Source: Nitratireductor aquimarinus
GTDB taxonomy: Bacteria > Pseudomonadota > Alphaproteobacteria > Rhizobiales > Rhizobiaceae
Direction of reading: 5' to 3'
Length of the DNA stretch: 64,000 nt
Assembly (NCBI RefSeq): GCF_017255295.1
Contig: NZ_JAFKDE010000002.1
Span: 558,001-622,000, forward strand
The notes beneath the pieces were generated by a model. That model saw only the letters and a list, made by a program, of their open reading frames with translations, did no database searches and was not told the origin of the DNA. Made by a program: the position numbers and the translations under genes. Positions 8,474 to 16,751 of this stretch are shown here, piece after piece (position 1 is the first letter of the stretch; every line of letters starts with the position of its first letter).

Positions 8474-8529
8474 GCGCGCGACTTTCAAGCGGATAGCCGC
8501 TGACCAGCAAACCCGGTACGGAGATTGCG

Positions 8530-8883
8530 GTGGCCAACAAGGATCAGCCGGACGAATTGGAACGCCGGCGCGCGGATCTGGAGAAGGCACTCGCAGAAAA
8601 ACGGCCGGAATCGCGGGACGGCGACGAGGGGAAGACGAAGGGCGATATGGCGGGCGTCGGACAGGCGCTCAGACTATCCAGCGAGTTCATTGCCGGCGTT
8701 GGTGTCGGCGCTGCTCTTGGATGGGGCATCGACCATTTTGCCGGAACGTCGCCCTGGGGGCTTATCATTTTCCTGCTCCTCGGTTTTGGGGCAGGGGTTC
8801 TTAATGTCCTGCGTTCGTCAGGACAAATTGCTGAATTCGGGGTTCGCTCGTCGCAGAGCGGGCAGAATCCCGAGAAGAAGTGA
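8530..8883 (+). CDS. atpI: ATP synthase subunit I (AtpI/AtpZ family)
   Basis: 117-residue membrane protein that helps assemble the c-ring and is encoded first in most atp operons. The N-terminal half is charged and soluble. Two transmembrane helices follow (about 58-76 and 80-100), containing the glycine-rich SEFIAGVGVGAALGWGIDH. The start is GTG 8530, supported by CGGAG upstream. It lies 39 bp before atpB. The F1 genes are absent from this window, as is normal in alphaproteobacteria, where F0 and F1 are encoded apart. Confidence 0.9.
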   Translation: MANKDQPDELERRRADLEKALAEKRPESRDGDEGKTKGDMAGVGQALRLSSEFIAGVGVGAALGWGIDHFAGTSPWGLIIFLLLGFGAGVLNVLRSSGQIAEFGVRSSQSGQNPEKK

Positions 8884-8922
8884 ACGGCGCAAGAGCGCCA
8901 TTATAGAAGCGAGGGGGTCCAG

Positions 8923-9672
8923 GTGGCCAACGATCCGATCCATCAGTTCCAGATCTCCAAATGGATTCCGATTGAGGTCGGCGGACTGGATTTCTCCTTT
9001 ACCAACTCCTCCGCCTTCATGGTTGCGACGGTGGTTGCCGCCGGCGCATTTCTCTTCCTGACGACCTCCAGCCGCGGCCTGGTGCCCGGCCGGCTGCAGT
9101 CGATCTCGGAGATGTCCTACGAATTCGTGGCGTCCATGTTGAGAGATTCGGCAGGATCGCACGGGATGCGGTTCTTCCCGTTCGTGTTCTCCATCTTCAT
9201 GTTCGTCCTGATGGCCAACCTGCTTGGCCTGTTCCCATATTTCTTCACCGTGACCAGCCACATCATCGTCACCTTTGCGCTTGCGCTTCTGGTGATCGGC
9301 ACCGTGGTCGTATACGGCTTCCTGAAACACGGTTTCGGCTTCCTCAAGCTGTTCGTGCCACAGGGGGTTCCCGCTGTTGTCGTTCCGCTGGTGGTGCTGA
9401 TCGAGATTGTCTCGTTCCTTTCGCGCCCCGTCAGCCTTTCGGTTCGTCTGTTCGCCAACATGCTGGCCGGTCACATCACGCTCAAGGTATTCGCCGGCTT
9501 CGTCACTTCGTTGAGTGCGTTCGGCGTTGCCGGAGCCGCCGGTGCCGTGCTGCCGCTCATCATGACGGTTGCGATTACCGGCCTCGAGTTCCTCGTCGCC
9601 TTCATGCAGGCCTACGTCTTTGCCGTCCTGACCTGCATGTATCTGAACGACGCCGTCCATCCCGGCCACTGA
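8923..9672 (+). CDS. atpB: F0F1 ATP synthase subunit a
   Basis: 249-residue inner-membrane subunit forming the two proton half-channels against the c-ring. The essential Arg is in [13 protein letters not shown] (about residues 172-184), and the conserved C-terminal [23 protein letters not shown] is present. Five to six hydrophobic segments are visible, and length is typical. The start is GTG 8923 behind GAGGGGG. The 128-bp gap to atpE is long for this operon and contains small hairpins. Confidence 0.96.
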   Translation: MANDPIHQFQISKWIPIEVGGLDFSFTNSSAFMVATVVAAGAFLFLTTSSRGLVPGRLQSISEMSYEFVASMLRDSAGSHGMRFFPFVFSIFMFVLMANLLGLFPYFFTVTSHIIVTFALALLVIGTVVVYGFLKHGFGFLKLFVPQGVPAVVVPLVVLIEIVSFLSRPVSLSVRLFANMLAGHITLKVFAGFVTSLSAFGVAGAAGAVLPLIMTVAITGLEFLVAFMQAYVFAVLTCMYLNDAVHPGH

Positions 9673-9800
9673 TCAAGAGGTTCCAACGACTGGCTTCGTT
9701 CCGGCCCTGAAAGGGCGGGTAGAGGAAAACAGGTTTCACCGGCGGTCTTCCGCCAAGTCTGAAGAAAACACGCAAATCCGCGATTACAAGGAGTTTCAAA

Positions 9801-10025
9801 ATGGAAGTAGAAGCAGCAAAGGCTATTGGCGCCGGTATCGCCTGTCTCGGCATGGCTGGTGCAGCACTCGGCCTCGGCAACATCTTCGGCAGCTACCTCT
9901 CGGGCGCACTGCGCAACCCGTCGGCAGCAGACGGTCAGTTCGGCCGCCTGATCTTCGGCTTCGCCGTGACGGAAGCACTCGGCATCTTCTCGCTGCTCAT
10001 CGCTCTGCTCCTCCTCTTCACCTAA
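9801..10025 (+). CDS. atpE: F0F1 ATP synthase subunit c
   Basis: 74-residue hairpin of two transmembrane helices that oligomerises into the rotor ring. Helix 1 has the GxGxG-type packing motif ([19 protein letters not shown]), the polar loop contains RNPSA, and helix 2 carries the proton-binding Glu58 in AVTEALG. The strong AAGGAG ribosome binding site with optimal spacing fits the need for many copies per complex. Hairpins lie both upstream (9704-9716, 9741-9754) and downstream (10045-10070). Confidence 0.97.
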   Translation: MEVEAAKAIGAGIACLGMAGAALGLGNIFGSYLSGALRNPSAADGQFGRLIFGFAVTEALGIFSLLIALLLLFT

Positions 10026-10044
10026 GCGCGCCATTCGCGTGCGT

Positions 10045-10076
10045 GGCCGGCCGCTCAAGGGCGTCCGGCCGGTTTT
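10045..10076 (+). terminator. Intercistronic hairpin after atpE
   Basis: GGCCGG (10045-10050) pairs with CCGGCC (10065-10070), with partial extension inward, and is followed by GGTTTT. It could act as a partial terminator or as a 3' RNA stabiliser that leaves more atpE message than distal b'/b message. The structure is visible; the effect is inferred. Confidence 0.5.
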
Positions 10077-10090
10077 AAGAGAGGTAGACA

Positions 10091-10672
10091 ATGTTTGTGG
10101 CATCGGCATTCGCAGCCTCGGCGCAGGACGCCGCGGAAGCGACCCATTCGGAAACCGGCGTGGCGTCGGAAGGCGCTCACGAAGCTGGCTTCCCGCCCTT
10201 CGATTCGTCCACATTCCCGTCGCAGATTCTGTGGCTGGCGATCACTTTCGGGCTGTTCTACCTGTTCCTCAAGCGCGTTGTGCTGCCGCGTATCGGCGGC
10301 ATTCTGGAAGTGCGGCGTGACCGCATTGCCCAGGACCTCGACCAGGCTGCGCGGATGAAGGAAGAGGCGGATCAGGCTGTTGCTGCCTATGAGCAGGAAC
10401 TCGCCGACGCTCGCAAGAAAGCCAATGTCATCGGTCAGGAAGCCCGCGACGCCGCAAAGGTGGAAGCGGACGCCGAGCGTCAGCAGATCGAGAAGGATCT
10501 CGATGCCAAGCTCGCCAAAGCCGAGGAGCGCATTGCTTCGATCAAGGAAACGGCCATGAAGGACGTGGGCGCCATCGCTGAAGACACGGCGGCATCCATC
10601 GTTCAGGAACTGGTCGGCGGCCGGCTCGACACGACTGCAGCGAAAGCTGCCGTCAAGGCCGTCAAGCAGTAG
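10091..10672 (+). CDS. atpF2: F0F1 ATP synthase subunit b'
   Basis: 193-residue stator subunit, the first of the b/b' pair seen in photosynthetic bacteria and alphaproteobacteria. A polar N-terminal stretch of about 40 residues precedes one transmembrane helix (about 46-62, [15 protein letters not shown]). A long charged coiled coil (about 70-170, rich in Glu, Ala, Lys) runs up to F1. The longer N-terminal extension is what separates b' from b. It is followed after 9 bp by the b subunit gene. Confidence 0.94.
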   Translation: MFVASAFAASAQDAAEATHSETGVASEGAHEAGFPPFDSSTFPSQILWLAITFGLFYLFLKRVVLPRIGGILEVRRDRIAQDLDQAARMKEEADQAVAAYEQELADARKKANVIGQEARDAAKVEADAERQQIEKDLDAKLAKAEERIASIKETAMKDVGAIAEDTAASIVQELVGGRLDTTAAKAAVKAVKQ

Positions 10673-10681
10673 GAGAAGGCC

Positions 10682-11161
10682 ATGGACGCGACATTCTGGG
10701 CGTTTATTGCCCTGATCATCTTCCTGGGCGTTCTTGCCTACTTCAAGGTGCCGGGAATGATCAACGGCGCGCTCGACGGACGTGCCGAGCGCATCCGCAA
10801 CGAGCTGGACGAAGCGCGCAAGCTGCGTGAAGACGCGCAGCAGCTGCTCGCCGAATACCAGCGCAAGCGGCAGGAAGCCGAGCAGGAGGCGCAGGACATC
10901 GTCAGCGCCGCCAAGCACGAGGCCGAGTTGATCGTCAAGGAAGCCAAGCAGAAGACGGACGAGTATGTCGCCCGCCGGACCGCTCTGGCCGAGCAGAAGA
11001 TCGAGCAGGCTGAAGTGGATGCGGTCAACGAAGTGCGCGCAAGCGCCGTCGATCTGGCCGTGGAAGCAGCTCGCGCCGTTCTGGCCGACAAGGTGGACGC
11101 CAAGACCAGTGGCGATCTCTTCAAGGCTTCGCTTCAGGACGTTAAGGCGAAGCTGAACTGA
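10682..11161 (+). CDS. atpF: F0F1 ATP synthase subunit b
   Basis: 159-residue stator subunit with an N-terminal membrane helix (about 4-22, FWAFIALIIFLGVLAYF) and a long alpha-helical domain for dimerising with b'. The start is ATG 10682, with GGAGAAGG just upstream overlapping the end of b'. Length is typical. It is the last gene of the F0 operon, with a strong terminator 28 bp on. Confidence 0.95.
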   Translation: MDATFWAFIALIIFLGVLAYFKVPGMINGALDGRAERIRNELDEARKLREDAQQLLAEYQRKRQEAEQEAQDIVSAAKHEAELIVKEAKQKTDEYVARRTALAEQKIEQAEVDAVNEVRASAVDLAVEAARAVLADKVDAKTSGDLFKASLQDVKAKLN

Positions 11162-11188
11162 TCGGCTTTTCCAGACGAAATCTCAAAA

Positions 11189-11216
11189 ACGCCGCCGGTC
11201 TCCGGCGGCGTTTTTG
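11189..11216 (+). terminator. Intrinsic terminator of the atp operon
   Basis: ACGCCGCCGG (11189-11198) pairs perfectly with CCGGCGGCGT (11202-11211) around TCT, followed by TTTTTGTTT. An A-run precedes it. Confidence 0.93.
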
Positions 11217-11325
11217 TTTGTGCAGAATTCTGAAGGGCGGTGGAGGGCTTTCCGGTCGGGCAGGTGCGGGAAGCGGATGCCTTCACAAGCCGTGCGTTCT
11301 CATCGGCATACAGGCCGTAAAAAGA

Positions 11326-12066
11326 TCACACGGGGGCGGGTTCATAGGGAACGTCGAGGAGCGTGCAGAGCTCGCTCAGGCATTCCTCGAAGGCTGGCTC
11401 CATGTCCGTATAGGCGAAGGCCATCTGCCCGAACACTTCCATGCACAGATGCCCATAGAGGCGGATCCAGCATTTTAGGAAAACATGCGCCGCGTCGGGC
11501 GGCAGGATGTTCCCGTTCTTCTCGCTGAAGGCGATGAGCTGCTCCACCTGAACGGGGGGCATGTCGTCGAGGTTCGGAATGGGGAAACGCTGCGTCTCCC
11601 ATATCTCGGCAACCTGTTCGAGAAACACCTCTCCAAATGCACCGCAGCTTGCCGCGTCATCGTAGAGGGGCGCGGCGGCATCGCCTTTCGTCTCCACCGG
11701 GCTTGCAAACAGCCAACCGAACTCGGCCGAATGATCAAGCGCCCAGCCTCTCAGTGCGCGGCATGTGGCCCCGAGACGGCGTGCAGGCGTGTCGGCATGT
11801 GGTAGTGATGCGGCCTGACGCATATGCGCCACCAACTCGTTGAAGAACTCCCTGCGGAGCGCCTCGATGAGGGCCGCCTGGCTTGGATGGTAGCGGTAGA
11901 GGGCAGGGCCGCTCATGCCCATGCGGCGGGCGATCGCATTGATGGTGACGGCAGCGCTGCCCTGCTCGACCAGCAGGGCGCGGGCGATGTCGTGAATCTC
12001 GCGGAATGTGGCGGCGCGCTGCATCTCCTTGCGGGTCAGCGTGGGGATATCGTCGGCAGGTTTCAT
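11326..12066 (-). CDS. TetR family transcriptional regulator
   Basis: 246-residue repressor-type protein. The N-terminal HTH spans about residues 18-66 (EIHDIARALLVEQG...ITINAIARRMGMSGPALYRYHPS), where the GPALYRYHPS segment is the recognition helix. The C-terminal ligand-binding half resembles the WHG-type TetR C-domain. It is divergent from the NnrU gene with 70 bp between starts, and an AT-rich inverted repeat in that gap is the likely shared operator. It probably represses itself and the NnrU gene. The inducer is unknown. Confidence 0.88.
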   Translation of the reverse strand: MKPADDIPTLTRKEMQRAATFREIHDIARALLVEQGSAAVTINAIARRMGMSGPALYRYHPSQAALIEALRREFFNELVAHMRQAASLPHADTPARRLGATCRALRGWALDHSAEFGWLFASPVETKGDAAAPLYDDAASCGAFGEVFLEQVAEIWETQRFPIPNLDDMPPVQVEQLIAFSEKNGNILPPDAAHVFLKCWIRLYGHLCMEVFGQMAFAYTDMEPAFEECLSELCTLLDVPYEPAPV

Positions 12067-12078
12067 ATTGTCCGTTAC

Positions 12079-12104
12079 AGATAATAATTTTAGTTATAGT
12101 ATCT
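12079..12104. promoter_or_regulatory. Candidate TetR operator
   Basis: AGATA (12079-12083) and TATCT (12100-12104) flank an AT-rich core in the 70-bp gap between the divergent tetR and nnrU-like genes. The local composition is far more AT-rich than its surroundings. The position fits a repressor site; binding is inferred. Confidence 0.45.
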
Positions 12105-12136
12105 AACTGAACTGAGATGCGCAAACGGAGATACGC

Positions 12137-12706
12137 ATGACCGTGCTGGTGGCTGGACTGGTGCTTTTCCTCGCAGTGCATTCGCTGCGGATCGTTGCGC
12201 CGGAGATGCGCGCCCGGGTGATGGCGGAGCGGGGCAAAAACGCCTGGCTGTTGCCCTATACGGCAGTATCGCTCGCAGGCTTTGCGCTCATCGTCTGGGG
12301 CTATGGGCTGGCGCGCATGGACCCGGGGTTGGTTTATGCGCCGCCGCTTGCGCTGCGGCATGTGGCGCTGCTCGTGCTTCTGCCGGTTTTTCCGTTGCTG
12401 ATTGCCGCCTATGTGCCGAGCCGCATCAGGGCTGCCGTGGGGCATCCCATGCTGGTGGCGACCGTCCTCTGGGCGCTGGCCCATCTGATGGCGAACGGCA
12501 CGTTTGCCGATGTGATCCTGTTCGGCGGTTTTCTGGTGTGGGCGGTCATAGACTGGCGTTCGGCGCTTGCGCGTCCCGTCAGTTCGTCTGCGAAGGTACC
12601 CGGCGGATGGGCCGGGGATGCGGTCGCAGTTTTAGGCGGGCTCGCGATCTACGGAATTTTTGTCGCCGGGCTCCATGAGTGGCTGATCGGCGTCTCGCCT
12701 CTCTGA
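12137..12706 (+). CDS. NnrU family membrane protein
   Basis: 189-residue polytopic protein with about five to six hydrophobic helices and the family features [11 protein letters not shown] at the N-terminus, [10 protein letters not shown], and [27 protein letters not shown]. NnrU proteins were first linked to nitric oxide/nitrite reduction, but the family is widespread in strains without denitrification and its biochemical role is unknown. It is distantly related to isoprenylcysteine methyltransferase-like membrane proteins. The last 75 bp overlap the convergent rnhB gene. No nir or nor genes lie nearby. Confidence 0.88.
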   Translation: MTVLVAGLVLFLAVHSLRIVAPEMRARVMAERGKNAWLLPYTAVSLAGFALIVWGYGLARMDPGLVYAPPLALRHVALLVLLPVFPLLIAAYVPSRIRAAVGHPMLVATVLWALAHLMANGTFADVILFGGFLVWAVIDWRSALARPVSSSAKVPGGWAGDAVAVLGGLAIYGIFVAGLHEWLIGVSPL

Positions 12707-13375
12707 GGAGGGCGAGGGCGCGTTCAGATCGCGCAGGGGCGCAAAGGTCATGCGGTGGAGGCGAAGCACTGCGCCGTGCTCTGTGATCGCCGTGCGGTGT
12801 CGCTTGGTGCCGTAACCCATATGGGCCTCGAAACCATATGGCGGGGCGATTTCGCTTGCCCGGCCCATCATGCGGTCGCGTGTGACCTTGGCGACGATGG
12901 AGGCTGCGGCGATGGACTGGCTGCGCTGATCGCCCTTGACGACGGCGCGCGCCGGGCAACAGAGGCCGGGCGGCACATCGCGCCCGTCTGCAAGGGCAAA
13001 GAGCGGCGTGACGCAGAGACCGGCAGTCGCACGGCGCATGGCCTCAAGGCTCGCGCGCAGAATGTTGGTTTCGTCGATGCTGGTCGCGCAAAGAGAGGCG
13101 ACGGACACGCTGACCGCCATGTCCAGAATGTTCTCATAGAGACGGTCGCGCGCCTCGGCGGAGAGACGCTTGGAATCGTCCAGCCCTTCGGGCAGCCGGT
13201 TGCCATCCAGAATGACTGCGGCGGCCACCACGGGACCGGCAAGCGGGCCGCGGCCGGCCTCATCCAGACCGGCGACAGGCGCCATGCCTTCGCGCATGAG
13301 TGCCGCTTCCATCTGGAAATCGGGACGAACGGGGAGGTCGAAGAGAGTGGGAGAATCGGAACGCGTACGAGCCAT
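12632..13375 (-). CDS. rnhB: Ribonuclease HII
   Basis: 247-residue endonuclease that removes ribonucleotides from DNA and RNA-DNA hybrids. Catalytic acids are visible: Asp38 and Glu39 in [13 protein letters not shown], Asp130 in LADG, and Asp149 in [15 protein letters not shown]. The start at 13375 (MARTRSDSP) gives the usual N-terminus. About 25-30 C-terminal residues beyond the core are non-conserved, and their coding sequence overlaps the 3' end of the convergent NnrU gene by 75 bp. Confidence 0.95.
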   Translation of the reverse strand: MARTRSDSPTLFDLPVRPDFQMEAALMREGMAPVAGLDEAGRGPLAGPVVAAAVILDGNRLPEGLDDSKRLSAEARDRLYENILDMAVSVSVASLCATSIDETNILRASLEAMRRATAGLCVTPLFALADGRDVPPGLCCPARAVVKGDQRSQSIAAASIVAKVTRDRMMGRASEIAPPYGFEAHMGYGTKRHRTAITEHGAVLRLHRMTFAPLRDLNAPSPSSERRDADQPLMEPGDKNSVDREPA

Positions 13376-13564
13376 GGTGCGGCGATGCTCGCATCGGTTC
13401 CGATTCTCCGCAAGGTCTTCCCGGCGCAAGGGGCGGAAAAGCCGGGAAGCTTCCGTCGGCCCACGGGGATGCAAAGCCTGACGGGATTTCTGCGCCGCGC
13501 CGGAGCGCGGCGGTAATCATGTGGGGAGGCGGGTCCGGTGGCGCTGCAATGGACGCAAGGGAAC

Positions 13565-14719
13565 CTAGAGGAGCATGAGCTGCTCGCCTCCCGGTGTGGG
13601 CGGGGTGAAGAGGTCACTCCTCAGCCGGCGCTTCTCCTGATTGAGGCCAAGCCGTTTGGCGGCGATCTCGAACCGGCGACCGATCTGCCAGGCATAGGGG
13701 CCGGCGCCTTTCATCCGCTTGCCCCACTGGGCGTCGTAATCCTTTCCGCCACGCATGGAGCGGATCAGCGAAACGACATGGCGATAACGATCAGGCGCAT
13801 GGCGCAGCAGCCATTCCTTGAAGATGGGGCTCACCTCCAGCGGCAGACGCAGGATGATGTAACCCGCCTCACGCGCGCCGGCGGTCGCCGCCGATTCCAG
13901 AATGCGTTCGATCTCGCAATCGGTGAGGCCGGGAATGACGGGGCCCATCATCACGGAGGTGGGGATGCCTGCCTCCGTCAGCGCGCGCACCGTTTCCAGC
14001 CGGCGCGACGGGGTGGCGGCACGCGGTTCCATGGTGCGCGCCAGCTTGCGGTCGAGCGTGGTGACGGAGAGTGCGACCTTGGCCAGCCCCTGCTCGGCCA
14101 TGCGGGAGAGGATGTCCATGTCGCGCATGACGAGCGCAGACTTGGTGACGATGCCGACCGGATGTTTGTGCGCCTCCAGCACTTCGAGAATCTCGCGCAT
14201 GATGCGGTATTTCTTCTCGATGGGCTGGTAGGGGTCGGTGTTGGTGCCGATGGCGATGGTGCGCGGCTCATAGCCGGGCTTTGCGATCTCACGCTCCAGA
14301 AGGCGGGCGGCATCCGGCTTGGCAAACAGTTTTGCCTCGAAGTCGAGCCCGGCCGAAAGCCCCATATAGGCGTGGGTGGGGCGTGCGAAGCAGTAGACGC
14401 AGCCATGCTCGCAGCCGCGATACGGATTGATGGACCGGTCGAAGGAAATGTCCGGCGAGCTGTTGCGCGTGATGATGGTGCGCGGCTTTTCCACCTGCAC
14501 TTCGGTCTTGAAGGGCGGCAGTTCCTCAATGGAACCCCAGCCATCATCGAAGACATGCCGCGACACCGGTTCGTAACGTCCCGACGGGTTGATGCCTGCG
14601 GCACGACCGCGCCGGCGTTCGGCATCGATGCGGATGCCGGACCGGTCGATCACCGTGTTGGCCACCGCGGCGCCACCGCCATTGAAGGCGGCCGTATCTG
14701 CTCTGGTCATCTGTTCCAT
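13565..14719 (-). CDS. PA0069 family radical SAM protein
   Basis: 384-residue iron-sulfur enzyme. The radical SAM cluster motif is Cys103, Cys107, Cys110 in NPYRGCEHGCVYC, followed by the ARPTHAY segment shared with the PA0069/SplB-like group. Downstream motifs include TNTDPYQPIEKKYR and ALSVTTLDRKLARTMEPR, typical of spore-photoproduct-lyase relatives. The reaction is not known for this family, and repair of nucleic acid lesions is one suggestion from homology. A GAAC-N7-GAAC SOS-type box lies 108 bp upstream, which supports a DNA-damage role. Alternative starts lie a few codons in. Confidence 0.9.
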   Translation of the reverse strand: MEQMTRADTAAFNGGGAAVANTVIDRSGIRIDAERRRGRAAGINPSGRYEPVSRHVFDDGWGSIEELPPFKTEVQVEKPRTIITRNSSPDISFDRSINPYRGCEHGCVYCFARPTHAYMGLSAGLDFEAKLFAKPDAARLLEREIAKPGYEPRTIAIGTNTDPYQPIEKKYRIMREILEVLEAHKHPVGIVTKSALVMRDMDILSRMAEQGLAKVALSVTTLDRKLARTMEPRAATPSRRLETVRALTEAGIPTSVMMGPVIPGLTDCEIERILESAATAGAREAGYIILRLPLEVSPIFKEWLLRHAPDRYRHVVSLIRSMRGGKDYDAQWGKRMKGAGPYAWQIGRRFEIAAKRLGLNQEKRRLRSDLFTPPTPGGEQLMLL

Positions 14720-14826
14720 GGGTCACTCCATGCCTGGGCGATGTGGCCGGCTTTCTGGAACGCGGGAACTGGCGGAAAGCGGAATCAGCATCGCTGCCGA
14801 TGAATCTATTCCTATCGAACAAATGA

Positions 14827-14841
14827 GAACAAAGCAAGAAC
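14827..14841 (-). promoter_or_regulatory. LexA (SOS) box upstream of the radical SAM gene
   Basis: GAACAAAGCAAGAAC matches the alphaproteobacterial LexA operator GAAC-N7-GAAC exactly. A further GAAC lies 6 bp before it (14817-14820). On the minus strand it overlaps candidate promoter elements (TTGCTT, 17 bp, TAGGAA) serving the radical SAM gene. The motif is seen; LexA control is inferred. Confidence 0.65.
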
Positions 14842-14949
14842 TTTAATCGGGGAACGGCACAGCCGTGTTTGTCCACAGGCGTCAGGAACCAGCATCCATG
14901 TGGATGCCAGCCTGGCTTGAAACAGGTTTTTGGAGAGGTGGGGTGCCGC

Positions 14950-15504
14950 TCAGGCGGACTTGCCGCCGCCGCGCTTCAGATGTTCGGCAAGTCGCGGCAT
15001 GATTTCCACGAAATTGCAGGGCATGTGGCGGTAGTCGAACTGGTCCCTGAGGATGCCGTCCCAGGCATCGCGGCAGGCGCCCGTGGAGCCGGGCAGGGCG
15101 AAGACGAAGGTCTGGTCGATGAGGCCGGCGGTTGCGCGCGACTGGATGGTGGAGGTGCCGATCTTCTCAAAGGAGATGCGGTGGAAGACATGCGAAAAGC
15201 CATCCATGCGCTTGTCGAACAGCGGTTCGAGCGCTTCGGGCGTCACATCGCGACCGGTGAAGCCGGTGCCGCCGGTGGTGATGACGGCATCAATGCCGGC
15301 ATCGGCGCACCAGAGTTTGACGGCCATGCGGATGGCCTCGACATCGTCGGCAACGATCCTGCGGTCGGTGAGCGTGTGGCCCGCCGCCTCGATGCGTTCG
15401 GCAAGCGTCTGGCCGGAACGGTCATCTTCGAGCCCGCGCGTGTCCGAGACGGTGAGCACGGCGAAGCGCACGGGGATGAATTCACGGGTGGGCGTGGTCG
15501 GCAT
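14950..15504 (-). CDS. moaB: Molybdenum cofactor biosynthesis protein MoaB/Mog family
   Basis: 184-residue molybdopterin-binding (MoCF-like) protein that adenylates molybdopterin or serves a related late step in cofactor synthesis. The signature TTGGTGFTGRDVTPEAL is present near residues 75-92, with an AVLTVSDTR N-terminal strand. ATG 15504 is chosen: it gives the usual MoaB N-terminus and has GGAG upstream. It overlaps the 3' end of ispE by 23 bp, so the two are likely translated from one transcript. Confidence 0.92.
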   Translation of the reverse strand: MPTTPTREFIPVRFAVLTVSDTRGLEDDRSGQTLAERIEAAGHTLTDRRIVADDVEAIRMAVKLWCADAGIDAVITTGGTGFTGRDVTPEALEPLFDKRMDGFSHVFHRISFEKIGTSTIQSRATAGLIDQTFVFALPGSTGACRDAWDGILRDQFDYRHMPCNFVEIMPRLAEHLKRGGGKSA

Positions 15505-16381
15505 CTGGCTGCTCCGCTGCAAGGGTTTCGGTTTCAAGGACGAACCATTCGGGATGTTCGCAGGCAAGGGCGCGCCGGGCGCGCGCTGCCGCATCCGCTG
15601 ATGAGAAAATGCCGAAACAGGTGGCGCCCGAGCCCGACATGCGCGCGGTCAGCGCGCCGGCGCGCCTGAGAGCGCCAAGACCATCTTCGATCTGGGGCAC
15701 GAGGCGGCGCGCCGGCATTTCCAGATCGTTGCGCGCGCCATCCAGCCAGCGGACGGCCGTTGCGGCGTCGGGCAGGTCCTCAAGGGCGGGAAGGGGAGCG
15801 TTGTCGCGCCGCTCAAGCGCTGAAAAGACTTCAGGCGTTGAGAGCGGAATGTTGGGGTTTACCAGAACGAGCGGCAGGGCGGGGAAGGCGGGGAGCGTTT
15901 CCAGAGCCTCACCGATGCCGCGCGCGATGAGGGGTTTGGCGGCAAGGCACATGGGCACGTCGGCCCCAAGCCGGAGGCCAAGGCGGATGAGATCGGTCTC
16001 GTTTATGGCGAGGTCCCAGTGGCGGGCGAGCAGACGCAGGGCTGCGGCCGCATCGGCGGAGCCGCCGCCAACGCCCGATGCAACGGGCAGGTTCTTTTCC
16101 AGATGGAGCCGCACCGGCGCGCGCGCATCGCCGCCGAAGGTCTCGCGCAGGAGATCGCGGGCGCGAGTGACGAGATTGCCGGACCCGATGGGCACATGAG
16201 CGGCGTAATGGCCCGATACGAAGAAATCGTCTTCCGCGCCGTCTTCCACTTCCAGAAGATCACCATCGCCGGTGAAGGCCACGAGCGTATCGAGCAGATG
16301 AAACCCGTCCGCGCGTCTTCCGACGACATGCAGTGCCAGATTCACCTTGGCGGGCGCGATCATGCTGCCGTGTGGGGACAT
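15482..16381 (-). CDS. ispE: 4-diphosphocytidyl-2-C-methyl-D-erythritol kinase
   Basis: 299-residue GHMP kinase of the MEP isoprenoid pathway, phosphorylating CDP-ME at the 2-hydroxyl. The motifs are PAKVNLALHVVGRR at 10-23 (catalytic Lys), LPVASGVGGGSADAAA at about 98-113 (ATP loop) and MSGSGATCFGIF near the C-terminus. With dxs at 51 kb it supplies precursors for the polyprenyl synthase, UbiA and CtaB also encoded here. It overlaps moaB downstream. Confidence 0.96.
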   Translation of the reverse strand: MSPHGSMIAPAKVNLALHVVGRRADGFHLLDTLVAFTGDGDLLEVEDGAEDDFFVSGHYAAHVPIGSGNLVTRARDLLRETFGGDARAPVRLHLEKNLPVASGVGGGSADAAAALRLLARHWDLAINETDLIRLGLRLGADVPMCLAAKPLIARGIGEALETLPAFPALPLVLVNPNIPLSTPEVFSALERRDNAPLPALEDLPDAATAVRWLDGARNDLEMPARRLVPQIEDGLGALRRAGALTARMSGSGATCFGIFSSADAAARARRALACEHPEWFVLETETLAAEQPDADHAHP

Positions 16382-16415
16382 GTGAGGGGCCGGGTCCTGA
16401 CCTTGAAGATGGAGG

Positions 16416-16465
16416 GAGCACCGGACCGAAAACGTGGAAACCGGTTTTCAGTTATCCCGATGCTC
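16416..16465. repeat. Dispersed palindromic element, copy A
   Basis: A 50-bp imperfect palindrome with GAGCA/TGCTC ends and GAAAAC/GTTTTC inner arms around GTGGAAACCG. It resembles copies at 40503-40549 and 46528-46580. It lies between ispE and the small 61-residue ORF. Confidence 0.65.
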
Positions 16466-16481
16466 TATCTGCATGAATTCT

Positions 16482-16667
16482 CTAGTCTTTGGGAACGCGA
16501 TATTCGCCCGTCTTGGGATCGTACACCAGTGTTCCCATGCTGCCATTGGCCGCTTCCTTGCGGGCGCGGCGCGCTTTTGCGGTCACGCGTTCGGCCTCGC
16601 GGACGAATTTGCGATAGCCCACATAGGCCACAACGCCGACTGCGGCGAAGAAGATCAGTTGGGGCAT
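16482..16667 (-). CDS. Small single-pass membrane protein, unknown function
   Basis: 61-residue protein: an N-terminal hydrophobic helix (LIFFAAVGVVAYVGY), a basic linker with VREAERVTAKARRARKEA, and the C-terminal segment TLVYDPKTGEYRVPKD. The ending looks conserved rather than random, and the ORF has a good start 84 bp after the S49 peptidase gene on the same strand. I do not recognise a characterised family. It is probably an accessory of the peptidase operon or an independent small protein. Confidence 0.7.
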   Translation of the reverse strand: MPQLIFFAAVGVVAYVGYRKFVREAERVTAKARRARKEAANGSMGTLVYDPKTGEYRVPKD

Positions 16668-16751
16668 TGTCGATCCTCCGGTTTCATGCCACCGAGTTTA
16701 GCGCATCCATTCGGACGCACAAAGGACGCTTTGATCCGGCGCGGCGCCGGG

